Below, piece by piece: positions 33,127 to 42,488 of a DNA stretch of 43,746 nucleotides (its first letter is position 1; every line of letters begins with the position of its first letter). A program made the translations under genes and the position numbers. The DNA is taken from positions 1 to 43,746 of the forward strand of contig NZ_CAJUHF010000028.1 in the NCBI RefSeq assembly GCF_910585845.1. The letters run 5' to 3'. The DNA is from an uncultured Bacteroides sp. GTDB lineage: Bacteria > Bacteroidota > Bacteroidia > Bacteroidales > Bacteroidaceae. A model generated the notes under the pieces. It saw only the letters and a program-made list of their open reading frames with translations, was not told where the DNA came from and ran no database searches.

Positions 33127-34791
33127 CTATTTGTTAAGACCGAGCAGCACCCTTGCATTGTTCAAGGCGGCTTCCGTCAAAGTGGCACCACTCAGCATGT
33201 GGGCTATTTCTTCTGTTCTCTCCACATCTGCCAAGCGACGGATATGGCTGTTGGTTTCAGTCTCATTGTCTTGCTTGTATACCTTGTAGTGAGCGCGTCC
33301 ACGGGCGGCAATCTGCGGTAAATGGGTGATGCTGATGACCTGACGGTTTTGTTCTCCCATCTCCTGCATGATATCTGCCATACGGTCGGCAATCTCACCG
33401 GATACACCGGTGTCAATCTCGTCGAACACAATAGTGGGCAGCTTCACCGCCCCTGCAATCATTGCCTTGACAGACAGCATGACACGGGCAATCTCACCTC
33501 CGGAAGCTACTGACGAAATGTTCTGCAATGTGCCGTTCTTGTTGGCAGAGAAAAGGAAATTGACCGTGTCTTCGCCATGCGCGCCCGGCTCTTTCCGCAT
33601 CCCCATCTCCACTTGAAAACGGACATTGGGCATACCCAACGGAATCAAACGGGATGCCATCTGTCTCTCCACCTCAAGCGCTGCTTGGGTACGGGCTTGG
33701 GTCAGGACGGCAGCCTGCTTTTTCACCTTATTATATAAGGTATCGCAAAGCGCTGTCTGCTCGGCGATGCGTTCATCATAAGAGACTATGGCAACCAGCC
33801 TTTCCGAATACTCTTCTGCGAGTGCCAACAACTCCTCTAACGTAGAGACTCTGTGCTTTTGCTGCAAAGTATAAATCAGATTCAAGCGGTCGTTCACCTC
33901 CTCCAGCCGGCCGGGATTAAACTCGACCTCCTCTCCTTGCGAAGAGATCTCCTGAGAGACATCTTTCAGTTCGATATATGCGCTGTCCAAACGCTCGGCA
34001 AGTTCCGTGGCAGAAGAATAAACTTTCTGCAACCCGCGCATCGTGTTCAGCCCCTCTTTTAAGGAAGCGAGCAGCCCCCTTTCATCGGAGGTCAACAACT
34101 GCTCGACATAAAACAGCCCTGCCTTTATCTCTTCGGCATGGCTCAATGTATCTGCTTCGTGCTCCAGTTCTTCCTGTTCGCCGGCCGACAGGTTCGCCTC
34201 TTCCAACTGCTCCAACTGAAAACGGATATAGTCTTCATCAGCCTTATTCTGTTCTGCACGGTTTATCAGTTCCTCCAGATCCTGCTGTGCCTTTCTCCAC
34301 TCTTTATACAGGGCCTGATAAGCGGAAAGCTGTTCTTCATTGTGCGATAGCAAATCGAGTACATTAAGCTGGAATCCCTCCTTGTTCAGCAGCAGGTTCT
34401 GGTGCTGAGAATGCACATCAATAAGCTGTTCGCCAAGCTCTTTCATCTGTGCAAGAGAAGCCGGAGTATCGTTGATGAACGCACGGCTCTTGCCCGAAGC
34501 ATAGACCTCGCGGCGCAAGATACATTCGTCTTCATACTCCAGTTCATTTTCTTCAAAGAAGCCTTGCATGCCATAAGCCGATATGTCAAAATGGGCCTCT
34601 ATCACACACTTCGAAGCCCCCTTCCGGATAGCCCTCACATCAGCACGCTGTCCGAGCATCAGACCGATGGCACCCAATATGATAGACTTTCCGGCACCCG
34701 TTTCTCCCGTAATGACAGAAAAACCGGTATCGAAACTGATATCAAGTTTCTCTATTAAAGCATAATTCTGTATGTAAAGCGAACGTAACAT
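33127..34791 (-). CDS. recN: DNA repair protein RecN
   Basis: 554 residues, an SMC-like ATPase: Walker A GETGAGKS at 29-36, long coiled-coil arms (about 155-360, rich in Glu and Gln), then the ABC signature SVASGGEIARVML and Walker B PTIVFDEIDTGVSGEIA, with ISITHLPQIAARG. It tethers broken DNA ends for recombinational repair. In other bacteria recN is SOS-controlled; no operator is visible because the gene is inside an operon. Confidence 0.97.
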   Translation of the reverse strand: MLRSLYIQNYALIEKLDISFDTGFSVITGETGAGKSIILGAIGLMLGQRADVRAIRKGASKCVIEAHFDISAYGMQGFFEENELEYEDECILRREVYASGKSRAFINDTPASLAQMKELGEQLIDVHSQHQNLLLNKEGFQLNVLDLLSHNEEQLSAYQALYKEWRKAQQDLEELINRAEQNKADEDYIRFQLEQLEEANLSAGEQEELEHEADTLSHAEEIKAGLFYVEQLLTSDERGLLASLKEGLNTMRGLQKVYSSATELAERLDSAYIELKDVSQEISSQGEEVEFNPGRLEEVNDRLNLIYTLQQKHRVSTLEELLALAEEYSERLVAIVSYDERIAEQTALCDTLYNKVKKQAAVLTQARTQAALEVERQMASRLIPLGMPNVRFQVEMGMRKEPGAHGEDTVNFLFSANKNGTLQNISSVASGGEIARVMLSVKAMIAGAVKLPTIVFDEIDTGVSGEIADRMADIMQEMGEQNRQVISITHLPQIAARGRAHYKVYKQDNETETNSHIRRLADVERTEEIAHMLSGATLTEAALNNARVLLGLNK

Positions 34792-34821
34792 AACTACTTT
34801 GCAATTTAAGATTCTACCATA

Positions 34822-35724
34822 TTATTGTTTTATCTTCTCCCACTCGGCACTCAACGAAGGGTTGACGGAAGAAAGTAACTCGAAGACCATCTCTTTTTCC
34901 TTTGTCGCAGCCTGGGAATAAAGATTCACCAATTCATCTTTCTTTATCTCTGTAAACAAACCCGGCAATGCCGACATCGGCTTGTTCTGCTGTGCCTGTT
35001 TCAGCCCGTCCAATGCAGCCGTCATCGCAGCACGGGCGCGGACTGCATTGACCGAGAGTTCATCCATCCCAGTCCGGTGATACTCATACATCAACCGACG
35101 CAAAGGCGACATTCCGTCTTCTAAGTAGTCGGAAACCAATGTATAGCGGTTACGGCTGCTCTCGAATGCCTTCCAACCGGTCTCACCTATGTTTTGTGCG
35201 GCAGTCACAATGTTCTCGGCCGCCCGAAACAATTCAGTGCCACCTTGCAACGCCATCGTATCCATATCCAACCCGATGATCAGATAAGCATAATAAGCCA
35301 TAACTGCCGTCAGGTTATTGTCAACCACATTGTCTCTCAACTCCAAAGGATCGAACTCCCGATAATTGAAAGATACATCCGCATCCTTGAAACTGAAAAC
35401 AACCGTCTGATAGCCGGACTGCCAGACGGGACGGACGGACTGTACGATAAGTTCACACTTCCAACGCCCGTCTGTCTCATTGTACTCCTTCACCGTCAAA
35501 GTCATAGAGCAACGGATACGCTCGTTCACTTCATACTGTGCCTGTGTCCACCGGTGCGTATTGATGAATTCCATCAATGCATTTTCCAACGTAGTGAAAA
35601 CCTGTGTGTTCGTACCCTGTATCTGAGAATAATTCACAGTCAATTTACAGTTCAACTCCTGAGCCACCGTCTTTACGGCCACCGCAGACACAAACAGAAA
35701 TATATAAAGTGCCTTATTCTTCAC
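34822..35724 (-). CDS. DUF4835 exported protein (PorD-like)
   Basis: 300 residues; signal peptide KALYIFLFVSAVAVKTVAQ, mature start near QELNCKLTVNYSQIQGT. The order of motifs (FTTLENALMEFINTHRWT, FKDADVSFNYREFDPLEL, DNLTAVMAYYAYLIIGLD) fits DUF4835, a Bacteroidetes family that some databases link to type IX secretion as PorD; this link is from memory and no other T9SS gene is here. Its constant place between coaBC and recN (gaps 17 and 30 bp) marks a conserved operon. Confidence 0.85.
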   Translation of the reverse strand: MKNKALYIFLFVSAVAVKTVAQELNCKLTVNYSQIQGTNTQVFTTLENALMEFINTHRWTQAQYEVNERIRCSMTLTVKEYNETDGRWKCELIVQSVRPVWQSGYQTVVFSFKDADVSFNYREFDPLELRDNVVDNNLTAVMAYYAYLIIGLDMDTMALQGGTELFRAAENIVTAAQNIGETGWKAFESSRNRYTLVSDYLEDGMSPLRRLMYEYHRTGMDELSVNAVRARAAMTAALDGLKQAQQNKPMSALPGLFTEIKKDELVNLYSQAATKEKEMVFELLSSVNPSLSAEWEKIKQ

Positions 35725-35741
35725 AGCCAGCCCTATTTACT

Positions 35742-36959
35742 TTACTTGCTTTTCAATGTTTCAGCCAAATGGTCTACAATATCCACTGCTACTTCCGCTT
35801 TTGATTTCAACGGGAAGTCAATCTTGTTCTTCTGATCGATAATACTGATCTTGTTCGTATCGTATCGGAAGCCGGCTCCTTTGTCATTCAAAGAGTTCAG
35901 CACGATAAAATCCAGATTCTTCCGTCTCAACTTGTCTTCTGCATTGTGCTGCTCGTCATTCGTTTCCAAAGCAAAACCAACCAGCACTTGTTCGCCTCTC
36001 TTCATCTTTCCCAAGCTGGCGGCTATATCGTCCGTCGGTTCCAAACGCAACACCATCTTGCCTTCCTTCTCCCGTTTTATCTTAGCATCTGCCACTTGTT
36101 CCGGTGTAAAATCGGCAACCGCAGCCGAAAGAATGGCAGCATCTGCCTGCGCAAACAGGCTACAAGCTACATCATACATCTGCCGCGCTGTCTCCACAGA
36201 ATAATACTGGAAAGCAGGGTAACGCATCTTCTGTTGTACAGGTCCCGTGATCATGATTACCTTTGCCCCGCGGGCCGCGCACTCATCGGCAATCGCAAAT
36301 CCCATCTTTCCGGAAGAATAATTGCCGATAAAACGTACCGGATCGATTTTCTCATAAGTCGGTCCGGTGGTAATCAGGATGGTTTTGTCCCGCAAGTCTC
36401 CCTCTGTTTCAGCAAAGTAATCAGCCAAGCGCTGTATGATGACTTCCGGTTCTTCCATACGTCCTTTGCCCACCAAATGACTGGCCAGCTCTCCCGTGCC
36501 CGGTTCTATGATGTGATTTCCGTAGGCACGAAGTGTATCCAGATTCTTTTGAGTGGAAGGATGTGCATACATATCCAAGTCCATTGCAGGCGCCACAAAT
36601 ACGGGAGCTTTTGCCGACAAATAAGTTGTTATCAGCATATTGTCTGCCACTCCGTTTGCCATTTTGCCAATGGTGGAAGCTGTAGCAGGAGCAATAAGCA
36701 TAGCGTCTGCCCACAGGCCGAGATCCACATGACTGTTCCACGTGCCGTCGCGCTGGGCAAAAAAATCACTGATAACCGGTTTTCCCGTCAATGCAGAAAG
36801 TGTAATGGGAGTAATGAACTCTTTTCCCGCAGGCGTAATGACCACCTGAACCTCCGCACCTTGTTTTATCAATCCGCGTATGATGTAACACGCTTTATAA
36901 GCGGCAATACTTCCGGTAATGCCTAAAACGATTTTTTTACCTCTCAGTGTATTCGCCAT
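35742..36959 (-). CDS. coaBC: Bifunctional phosphopantothenoylcysteine decarboxylase / phosphopantothenate-cysteine ligase
   Basis: 405 residues. The N-terminal CoaC flavoprotein part has GSIAAYKACYIIRGLIKQGAEVQVVITPAG, NSHVDLGLWADAMLIAPAT (catalytic His) and PAMDLDMYAHP. The C-terminal CoaB part has TGPTYEKIDPVRFIGNYSSGKMG and AILSAAVADFTP. Together they perform two steps of coenzyme A synthesis. It starts 3 bp after the exonuclease gene ends. Confidence 0.96.
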   Translation of the reverse strand: MANTLRGKKIVLGITGSIAAYKACYIIRGLIKQGAEVQVVITPAGKEFITPITLSALTGKPVISDFFAQRDGTWNSHVDLGLWADAMLIAPATASTIGKMANGVADNMLITTYLSAKAPVFVAPAMDLDMYAHPSTQKNLDTLRAYGNHIIEPGTGELASHLVGKGRMEEPEVIIQRLADYFAETEGDLRDKTILITTGPTYEKIDPVRFIGNYSSGKMGFAIADECAARGAKVIMITGPVQQKMRYPAFQYYSVETARQMYDVACSLFAQADAAILSAAVADFTPEQVADAKIKREKEGKMVLRLEPTDDIAASLGKMKRGEQVLVGFALETNDEQHNAEDKLRRKNLDFIVLNSLNDKGAGFRYDTNKISIIDQKNKIDFPLKSKAEVAVDIVDHLAETLKSK

Positions 36960-36962
36960 AAG

Positions 36963-37733
36963 TTATCTGTTGGTCAGTTCGCGTAAACGTATTTTAGTTA
37001 GCATAGCTTTGGTGTTCAGCGTAAAATCACTGTTCAGTATCCAACTATAATAACCGGGATCACGTTTCAACACATCGGATACCGACATTCCCTTGTATTT
37101 TCCAAAATTGAACACCTCTACCCCATTATCATCATAGACCATGCGTCCGGCAAAATCCACATTCTTGTTGAAACTGGAATAGTCGGAGAGGAAATCTATA
37201 CTGTTCTGAAGTTCCGGATAACGGTCAAGCTGGGCCATCAGTACTTCATAGGTTGCCTTTGTATCAGCAGCTGCTGTATGCGCATCTTCCAAGTTCTTTC
37301 CACAATAAAACTTGTAGGCAGCCGAAAGAGTGCGTTGCTCCATTTTATGGAAAATGACCTGTACATCCACAAACTTACGACGGCTCAAATCGATGTCAAC
37401 GCCCGCACGAAGAAATTCTTCCGCCAATACAGGAATGTCGAAACGGTTGGAGTTGAATCCTGCCAAATCGCATCCTTCTATATCATTGGCAATATTTCGT
37501 GCCACCTCCTTAAAGGTCGGACAATCCGCCACATCTGCATCATAAATGCCATGAATGGCAGATGCTCCCTCCGGAATATGCATTTCCGGATTGATACGGA
37601 GTGTTTTCGACTCTTCATTACCATTAGGATATACTTTGAGATAACAGATTTCTACAATACGGTCTGCATTGACACTGGTTCCGGTTGTTTCCAAATCAAA
37701 AAAAACAATCGGATTTTTGAGATTCAGTTTCAT
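36963..37733 (-). CDS. DnaQ-like DEDDh 3'-5' exonuclease
   Basis: 256 residues. The exonuclease motifs are FFDLETTG (D13, E15), GFNSNRFDIPVL (D99) and LEDAHTAAADT (H152, D157). After residue 195 comes a small domain with VFNFGKYKGMSVSDVLKRDPGYYSWIL, found in several exonucleases of this phylum. It could be the proofreading epsilon subunit or a repair exonuclease. First gene of the coaBC-recN operon and 146 bp from dnaN. Confidence 0.9.
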   Translation of the reverse strand: MKLNLKNPIVFFDLETTGTSVNADRIVEICYLKVYPNGNEESKTLRINPEMHIPEGASAIHGIYDADVADCPTFKEVARNIANDIEGCDLAGFNSNRFDIPVLAEEFLRAGVDIDLSRRKFVDVQVIFHKMEQRTLSAAYKFYCGKNLEDAHTAAADTKATYEVLMAQLDRYPELQNSIDFLSDYSSFNKNVDFAGRMVYDDNGVEVFNFGKYKGMSVSDVLKRDPGYYSWILNSDFTLNTKAMLTKIRLRELTNR

Positions 37734-37754
37734 TATTTTTTCTATTTACGTAGG

Positions 37755-37863
37755 TAGTTTACAAGTTACGAGCTGCAAGTTACGAGCTATAAGCTACGAG
37801 CTACAAGCTACAAGTATCGGGCGGCATCATGCACTCGCAACTACTCGCGGCTTGTAGCTCGTA
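37755..37863. repeat. Degenerate repeat block with 14-bp inverted ends
   Basis: CAAGTTACGAGCT-like units recur four or five times (37761-37815), and TACGAGCTACAAGC at 37795-37808 is the exact inverse of 37850-37863. It lies in the dnaN-exonuclease gap. Similar 'caagttacgagc' blocks are common decayed repeats; function unknown. Confidence 0.65.
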
Positions 37864-37879
37864 AAATGTAATATAAATA

Positions 37880-39004
37880 TTAGTCATTCAGCATCATCGG
37901 CATAAGCAACATCAGCAAGTTCTCATTCTCTTCTTGCTCGACAGGAATAATAACCCCTGCGCGTGACGGATCAGCCAATTCTATAACTACTTCATCTGCC
38001 AAAATATTGTTCAGGATGTCAATAAGGAAAGTCGACCTGAATCCAATGCTCATCGGATTGCCATCGTACTGGCATACCAAGATTTCTTCAGCCGAAGTAG
38101 AAAAGTCAATATCTTGAGCGGAAACCACAAGCTGATTGGCCTGCATACGCAACTTGATCAAACTGCTTGCTTGCGAAGAGAATATAGACACACGACGCAA
38201 CGCACCAATCAGCTGCATACGGTCGATCGTCATCTTATAAGGATTGTTCTGTGGTATCACCGAATTATAATTGGGATAACGTCCTTCTATCAGACGGCAT
38301 ACCATCCGATATTTTTCCAAGGTAAACACAGCATTGCGTTCATCAAACTCGATGACTACCTCTCCTTGTTCCTTGGGCAGTAAGTTCTTGATCAATGACG
38401 CCGGTTTTTTAGGCAGGATGAAGGCCGCACGTTCGTTACCTTTAGCAGCCAATGTCTTGCAGCGTACCAGCTTATGGCCATCTGACGCAACCATTGTAAT
38501 GTCTTCTGTTGTAATATCGAAATAGATACCATTCATCACAGGGCGAAGTTCGTCATCTGCCGTAGCAAATACAGCACGGTTAATCCCTCCCAGCAACACG
38601 GAAGCTTCCATTTCTACACGTACAGCGCTTTCACCCAGCATAGCCGACTGGGGAAATTCATCTGCGTTCTGTCCCATCAGACTGTACTTACCGTTCTGAT
38701 ACTGTACTGTAATTTCCAATGAGTCAATATTCACTTCAAACGACAAAGGTTGTTCAGGAACCTCTTTCAAAGCATCCAAAATAGTTTTGGCAACTACGGC
38801 AAAGCGTCCGTCAGCATCACTCTCATTCACTTCGACAGAAGTGACCATAGTTGTCTCGCTGTCCGAAGCTGTGACAGACAAAGTTCCGTCTTTCAACTCA
38901 AAAAGGAAACAATCCAATATAGGCAATGTATTCTTCGAATTAATCACACGGCTAATAGCCTGTAAATGGCTGGAAAGTGCAGTACTCGAAACGATAAATT
39001 TCAT
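37880..39004 (-). CDS. dnaN: DNA polymerase III beta sliding clamp
   Basis: 374 residues, three clamp domains: MKFIVSSTALSSHLQAISRVINSKNTLPILDCFLFEL (domain 1), GGINRAVFATADDELRPVMNGIYFDI (domain 2) and the C-terminal MTIDRMQLIGALRRVSIFSSQASSLIKLR...LLMPMMLND (domain 3). It encircles DNA and tethers polymerase and repair factors. It is not next to dnaA here. A -7 box lies 62 bp upstream. Confidence 0.97.
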   Translation of the reverse strand: MKFIVSSTALSSHLQAISRVINSKNTLPILDCFLFELKDGTLSVTASDSETTMVTSVEVNESDADGRFAVVAKTILDALKEVPEQPLSFEVNIDSLEITVQYQNGKYSLMGQNADEFPQSAMLGESAVRVEMEASVLLGGINRAVFATADDELRPVMNGIYFDITTEDITMVASDGHKLVRCKTLAAKGNERAAFILPKKPASLIKNLLPKEQGEVVIEFDERNAVFTLEKYRMVCRLIEGRYPNYNSVIPQNNPYKMTIDRMQLIGALRRVSIFSSQASSLIKLRMQANQLVVSAQDIDFSTSAEEILVCQYDGNPMSIGFRSTFLIDILNNILADEVVIELADPSRAGVIIPVEQEENENLLMLLMPMMLND

Positions 39005-39065
39005 ATATTCTTGTATTTAAGTTTTATATTATATCTTATTTATACTATAGCTTTGTAGCATCGGA

Positions 39066-39073
39066 CAAAGTTA
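39066..39073 (-). promoter_or_regulatory. dnaN promoter -7 box
   Basis: TAACTTTG on the minus strand, exact match; TTTG lies about 21 bp upstream. The divergent DUF3127 gene has only a near match, TAACTTCG at 39149-39156. Confidence 0.65.
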
Positions 39074-39180
39074 CGAAAAAAGATTTTCCCACAACAAAGA
39101 AAATTAAGAAAAACATCCGGAAGTAGTCCTGTTTTCCCTAAAAAATTGTAACTTCGCCGCATCATTAAATAAAGAACATA

Positions 39181-39555
39181 ATGGAATTTACAGGAAAAAT
39201 TATCGCTATACTCCAGCCAAGAGGCGGAGTATCAAAATCAGGCAATGAGTGGAAGGCGCAGGAATACGTAATCGAAGACCACGGTCAATACCCACGTAAA
39301 ATGTGCTTTGACGTTTTCGGAGCAGATAAGATAGAACAATTCAATATCCAAATGGGTGAAGAACTGACCGTATCATTTGATGTGGATGCCCGCCAGTGGC
39401 AAGATCGCTGGTTCAATAGTATCCGTGCATGGAAAGTGGAACGTGTCAATGCAAATGCACCTGCCAGCGCACCTGGAGCACCTGTTCCCCCGCCGGCACC
39501 TGCCGCCACCCCTGATTTCCTTTCAGGTGACGCCAAAGACGACCTGCCGTTCTAA
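39181..39555 (+). CDS. DUF3127 OB-like protein with SSB-type acidic tail
   Basis: 124 residues. MEFTGKIIAILQPRGGVSKSGNEWKAQEYVIEDHGQYPRKMCFDVFGADKI is a five-stranded OB-like pattern (DUF3127), followed by a flexible Ala/Pro linker (about 95-112) and the end DAKDDLPF. That layout, OB fold then linker then acidic-hydrophobic tip ending in Pro-Phe, copies single-stranded-DNA-binding proteins (E. coli SSB ends DDDIPF). It is divergent from dnaN, 176 bp away. A role in DNA replication or repair is inferred, not shown. Confidence 0.85.
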   Translation: MEFTGKIIAILQPRGGVSKSGNEWKAQEYVIEDHGQYPRKMCFDVFGADKIEQFNIQMGEELTVSFDVDARQWQDRWFNSIRAWKVERVNANAPASAPGAPVPPPAPAATPDFLSGDAKDDLPF

Positions 39556-39593
39556 ATTGAGACATTGCCTTCATCAAGAGCAAGGCGACAGTC

Positions 39594-39651
39594 GAAAATA
39601 AAAGTAGGAGGAAAAGGGAATGTTTTTCTTTTTCCTCCTACTTTTATTTTC
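39594..39651. terminator. Terminator between convergent genes
   Basis: A 20-bp stem (GAAAATAAAAGTAGGAGGAA starting at 39594, complement ending at 39651) with T-rich flanks; it serves DUF3127 on the plus strand and the 554-residue protein gene on the minus strand. Confidence 0.8.
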
Positions 39652-39679
39652 AGCACCAGGTCCTTCGGACCGGACATAT

Positions 39680-41344
39680 TCATTGCCCCTCCACCACACC
39701 TTTGTCTTTACTTCCTTTATATAGAAAGACAAAATTCGGATAGACTGTATCTTCTACGCAAGTAAACTGGAAAGCGAGCATAAAATTCCGAAAGAAATTA
39801 GCTTGACGAAAGAAGAAATTGGGCATCAGCCGCACATACGCTTCCGGTTGATGCAACATCTCTTCCATATCCGCCATCATCACAAAATTATAAACCGATG
39901 AAAGACTGACCATGCTTTCCTCATACATCGGAACATCGCTCAACACCTCACCATTTTCCAGCGCATCGATATAGGCGATAAGACTGACAGCATCCGGAGC
40001 CATCAGCAGGTGACCCCGGTAAAAGCACACATAAGTATAAAGAGAGGATTCTGTGATCCCAGTCAGTTGGGTCAGCAGCGTGTTTCGAGGCAATATGAAA
40101 AAACGATATCCCCTTGATTTGGGATAGAGATGGTATTGAGGGAAATCTCGTGGCAAAGGCGGTGCGTCCACCTCTTTCGGAGTGGTATGAAGCAACGATT
40201 GCAAGCGGCGTTCTGCTTGCAGCTGGTTCTTGACCGGCATACTCATTACGGCACATGGATATGAGTTCAACGTAGTATCTTTTGATCGGAAAAGACAGGA
40301 TGTCACTTGTCCATCGGCGAATGTCTTCAGAAAGTCGAGCCACTCTCCATCCCTCTCCTTTATATAATCAGAATATGTCGCTTTTGCATATTCTTGCTCC
40401 GCCATGAAAGAACACATCACCTCTATATCCGAAACAGCACAACAGTTATAGAAGAATGTAGAGACAGGCAAACGTTCTCCCGGAAATCCCTCTATCGGTT
40501 GCTGGTGACGCAATGCATTTATGAAAGTATGGATCGTATCCGATCCGTGACTGATACCTGAACAATAAATGGCATCTTCATCCAACTTCAGGTCAAACTC
40601 TACCCAGCTTCCCAAATAAGTCCGCGAACGAATACCATCCGTATCTTTCCCCATCTCCACCGACTTGAAACGGGCATATATCGTAGCTTGCACATTGGCA
40701 TTCTTCCCGGCATACATCAACTTGAATGAAGGAACTTCGAGCAATGAGTTTTTCGAGATCCGCGCATCTATCACTTGTTCTATCAGCCTCTTTTGGAAAC
40801 TGACTGCCAAGAAATCCGAGGTCAGATAAGCCGCCAGGAAGCGCCCGTCGGGCATAGGGTAAATTCTGATTTCCTCTCCTTTGTAATCGAAGAACTTTGA
40901 AGGAAAAGAACTGGAACAGTATTTCCGGACAAACGACTCAACCAGTTCATAATCACCTGCACCCAAACTGCAATACAGCACTTGATTCATCGGATTGTCC
41001 GGCTCGTGGAAGCTGACAAGCATCTTATTCATCTGCTTGCTAAATCCATGCGGAGTCTCTTCAAGCAAAGTATGCAGGTAATTCTTCAGATAAACGAACA
41101 GTTCGGACACATAAAGGAAATGATTGTCTTTACTGCAACTCATTTCGTTGATGTCATCCACCAACTCTGCCATCCGGTCTGTTTCCAACACAGCTATCGC
41201 ACTCTGAGGAACCAATGTATAGAGATCGAAGTCTTTCCGGCTTTCCACAGAATTCAGCCTAAAGAATGAGTACACCCCACCCCCCACACACAGTAGAGCG
41301 ATGGACACAATAACGGCAGTTCTTATGACAAGACGTAGCTTCAT
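39680..41344 (-). CDS. Large membrane-anchored hypothetical protein
   Basis: 554 residues from MKLRLVIRTAVIVSIALLC; an upstream in-frame ATG at 41395 adds a weak leader and is less likely. One N-terminal membrane anchor (about 4-27) holds a big periplasmic domain with repeated beta-rich parts (DLYTLVPQSAIAVLETDRMAELVDD, RFLAAYLTSDFLAVSF, STFFYNCCAVSDIEVMCSF, HLLMAPDAVSLIAYIDALENG). It recalls the DUF3352-like proteins of Bacteroidetes (self-inhibitory lipid-binding pattern), but I am not certain. The C-terminus ends KGSKDKGVVEGQ. MITE-like copy H lies 76 bp upstream. Confidence 0.75.
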   Translation of the reverse strand: MKLRLVIRTAVIVSIALLCVGGGVYSFFRLNSVESRKDFDLYTLVPQSAIAVLETDRMAELVDDINEMSCSKDNHFLYVSELFVYLKNYLHTLLEETPHGFSKQMNKMLVSFHEPDNPMNQVLYCSLGAGDYELVESFVRKYCSSSFPSKFFDYKGEEIRIYPMPDGRFLAAYLTSDFLAVSFQKRLIEQVIDARISKNSLLEVPSFKLMYAGKNANVQATIYARFKSVEMGKDTDGIRSRTYLGSWVEFDLKLDEDAIYCSGISHGSDTIHTFINALRHQQPIEGFPGERLPVSTFFYNCCAVSDIEVMCSFMAEQEYAKATYSDYIKERDGEWLDFLKTFADGQVTSCLFRSKDTTLNSYPCAVMSMPVKNQLQAERRLQSLLHTTPKEVDAPPLPRDFPQYHLYPKSRGYRFFILPRNTLLTQLTGITESSLYTYVCFYRGHLLMAPDAVSLIAYIDALENGEVLSDVPMYEESMVSLSSVYNFVMMADMEEMLHQPEAYVRLMPNFFFRQANFFRNFMLAFQFTCVEDTVYPNFVFLYKGSKDKGVVEGQ

Positions 41345-41419
41345 GGTTTTTCGGGTATCAGTTTTGGCAAAAATAATTATTTTCTCCAAAAACACAAAAC
41401 AAACATTTCAAAAACTTTA

Positions 41420-41592
41420 GAGCCTGTTTAAATTTTGTTCAGCCTTCTTTTGAGAGTTCTTTTTGAGGATGTTTTTCTGTTTTTATGAGGAGCATAGCGG
41501 GCTATGTGACGAATAAAAAGAGGAAAACAGACCGAAAAGAAACTCTAAAGAAGCTGAATAAAAAACTTTTTGAAGAAAATTTAAACAGGCTC
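41420..41592 (+). mobile_element. Full-length MITE-like element copy H (173 bp, forward)
   Basis: GAGCCTGTTTAAATTTTG...AATTTAAACAGGCTC with TTA at 41417-41419 and 41593-41595. The best-preserved copy; it differs from copy G at only a few bases. Centre contains CATAGCGGGCTATG. Confidence 0.92.
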
Positions 41593-41632
41593 TTAGCAGA
41601 TTCTTTTTTTAAAGTATTTGATATGCTGCGTT

Positions 41633-42397
41633 TCAAAACTCTATTTCCAGTCCATCGTAAGCCAAATACACAGAAGGCGGAAGTTGTTTTTCAAGTTCTG
41701 CATGCAGGCCTGCATGATGACTCATGTGAATGAAATACGTATTCCGAGCTCCTATCCGCTTCGCCGTTTCCAATGCTTCTGAAATACTTTGATGCGTGAA
41801 ATGGGGTTCTACACGCAAAGCATTTACTACAAGAACATCCAAGTCGTGCAATTGTTCATAAGATTCTTCCGGCATAGTCAGCATATCTGTGATGTATGCA
41901 AAACGTTTGCCGACACGATAGCCCAAGATGGGTAAGCGCCCATGAATCACCTGAATGGGAACAATCTCTGTATTATTGATGAAGAATGGCTTTCTTGGTT
42001 CCACCTCCTGCAGGAATATCTTAGGGATGCCCGGATACTTATGCTCCAGAAAACAATAAGGCATTCTCGCCCGAAGATGATTTGCAGTATATTCGTCAGA
42101 ATAAATAGGAATCTCACCGAACCGGCAAAAAGGCCGTAAATCATCCAGTCCGCCAACATGATCATAATGTTCATGAGTGACCAATACCCCATCTATGCGC
42201 TCAAAAGAAGATGCACGCAACATCTGTTCCCGGAAATCCGGCCCGCAATCGATCAATATCACCGCATCATCCGTGTACAATAAAGACGATGCGCGCAACC
42301 GATTATCACGTGGATCAGCCGAAGTACAGACCTCACACTTGCAACCGATTTCAGGTACTCCTGTCGATGTTCCGCTTCCCAATATCCTTAGTTTCAT
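41633..42397 (-). CDS. PhnP-like metallo-beta-lactamase-fold hydrolase
   Basis: 254 residues. MKLRILGSGTSTGVPEIGCKCEVC carries the structural zinc Cys cluster (C19, C21, C24) of the PhnP/lipoyl branch; THEHYDHVGG (H75, H77, D79, H80) and later FIHMSHH supply the metal site. The family hydrolyses cyclic phosphodiesters; the substrate here is unknown and no phosphonate genes adjoin. It is 91 bp downstream of murB, on the same strand. Confidence 0.9.
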   Translation of the reverse strand: MKLRILGSGTSTGVPEIGCKCEVCTSADPRDNRLRASSLLYTDDAVILIDCGPDFREQMLRASSFERIDGVLVTHEHYDHVGGLDDLRPFCRFGEIPIYSDEYTANHLRARMPYCFLEHKYPGIPKIFLQEVEPRKPFFINNTEIVPIQVIHGRLPILGYRVGKRFAYITDMLTMPEESYEQLHDLDVLVVNALRVEPHFTHQSISEALETAKRIGARNTYFIHMSHHAGLHAELEKQLPPSVYLAYDGLEIEF

Positions 42398-42488
42398 TCC
42401 CTCTATTTTTTATCTTCCGAACAAGAGTTTGTTTGAAGTTCCTCTCCAGTTCATCCCCCTGATGCCTTCCGGAACATCCAAACACTTT

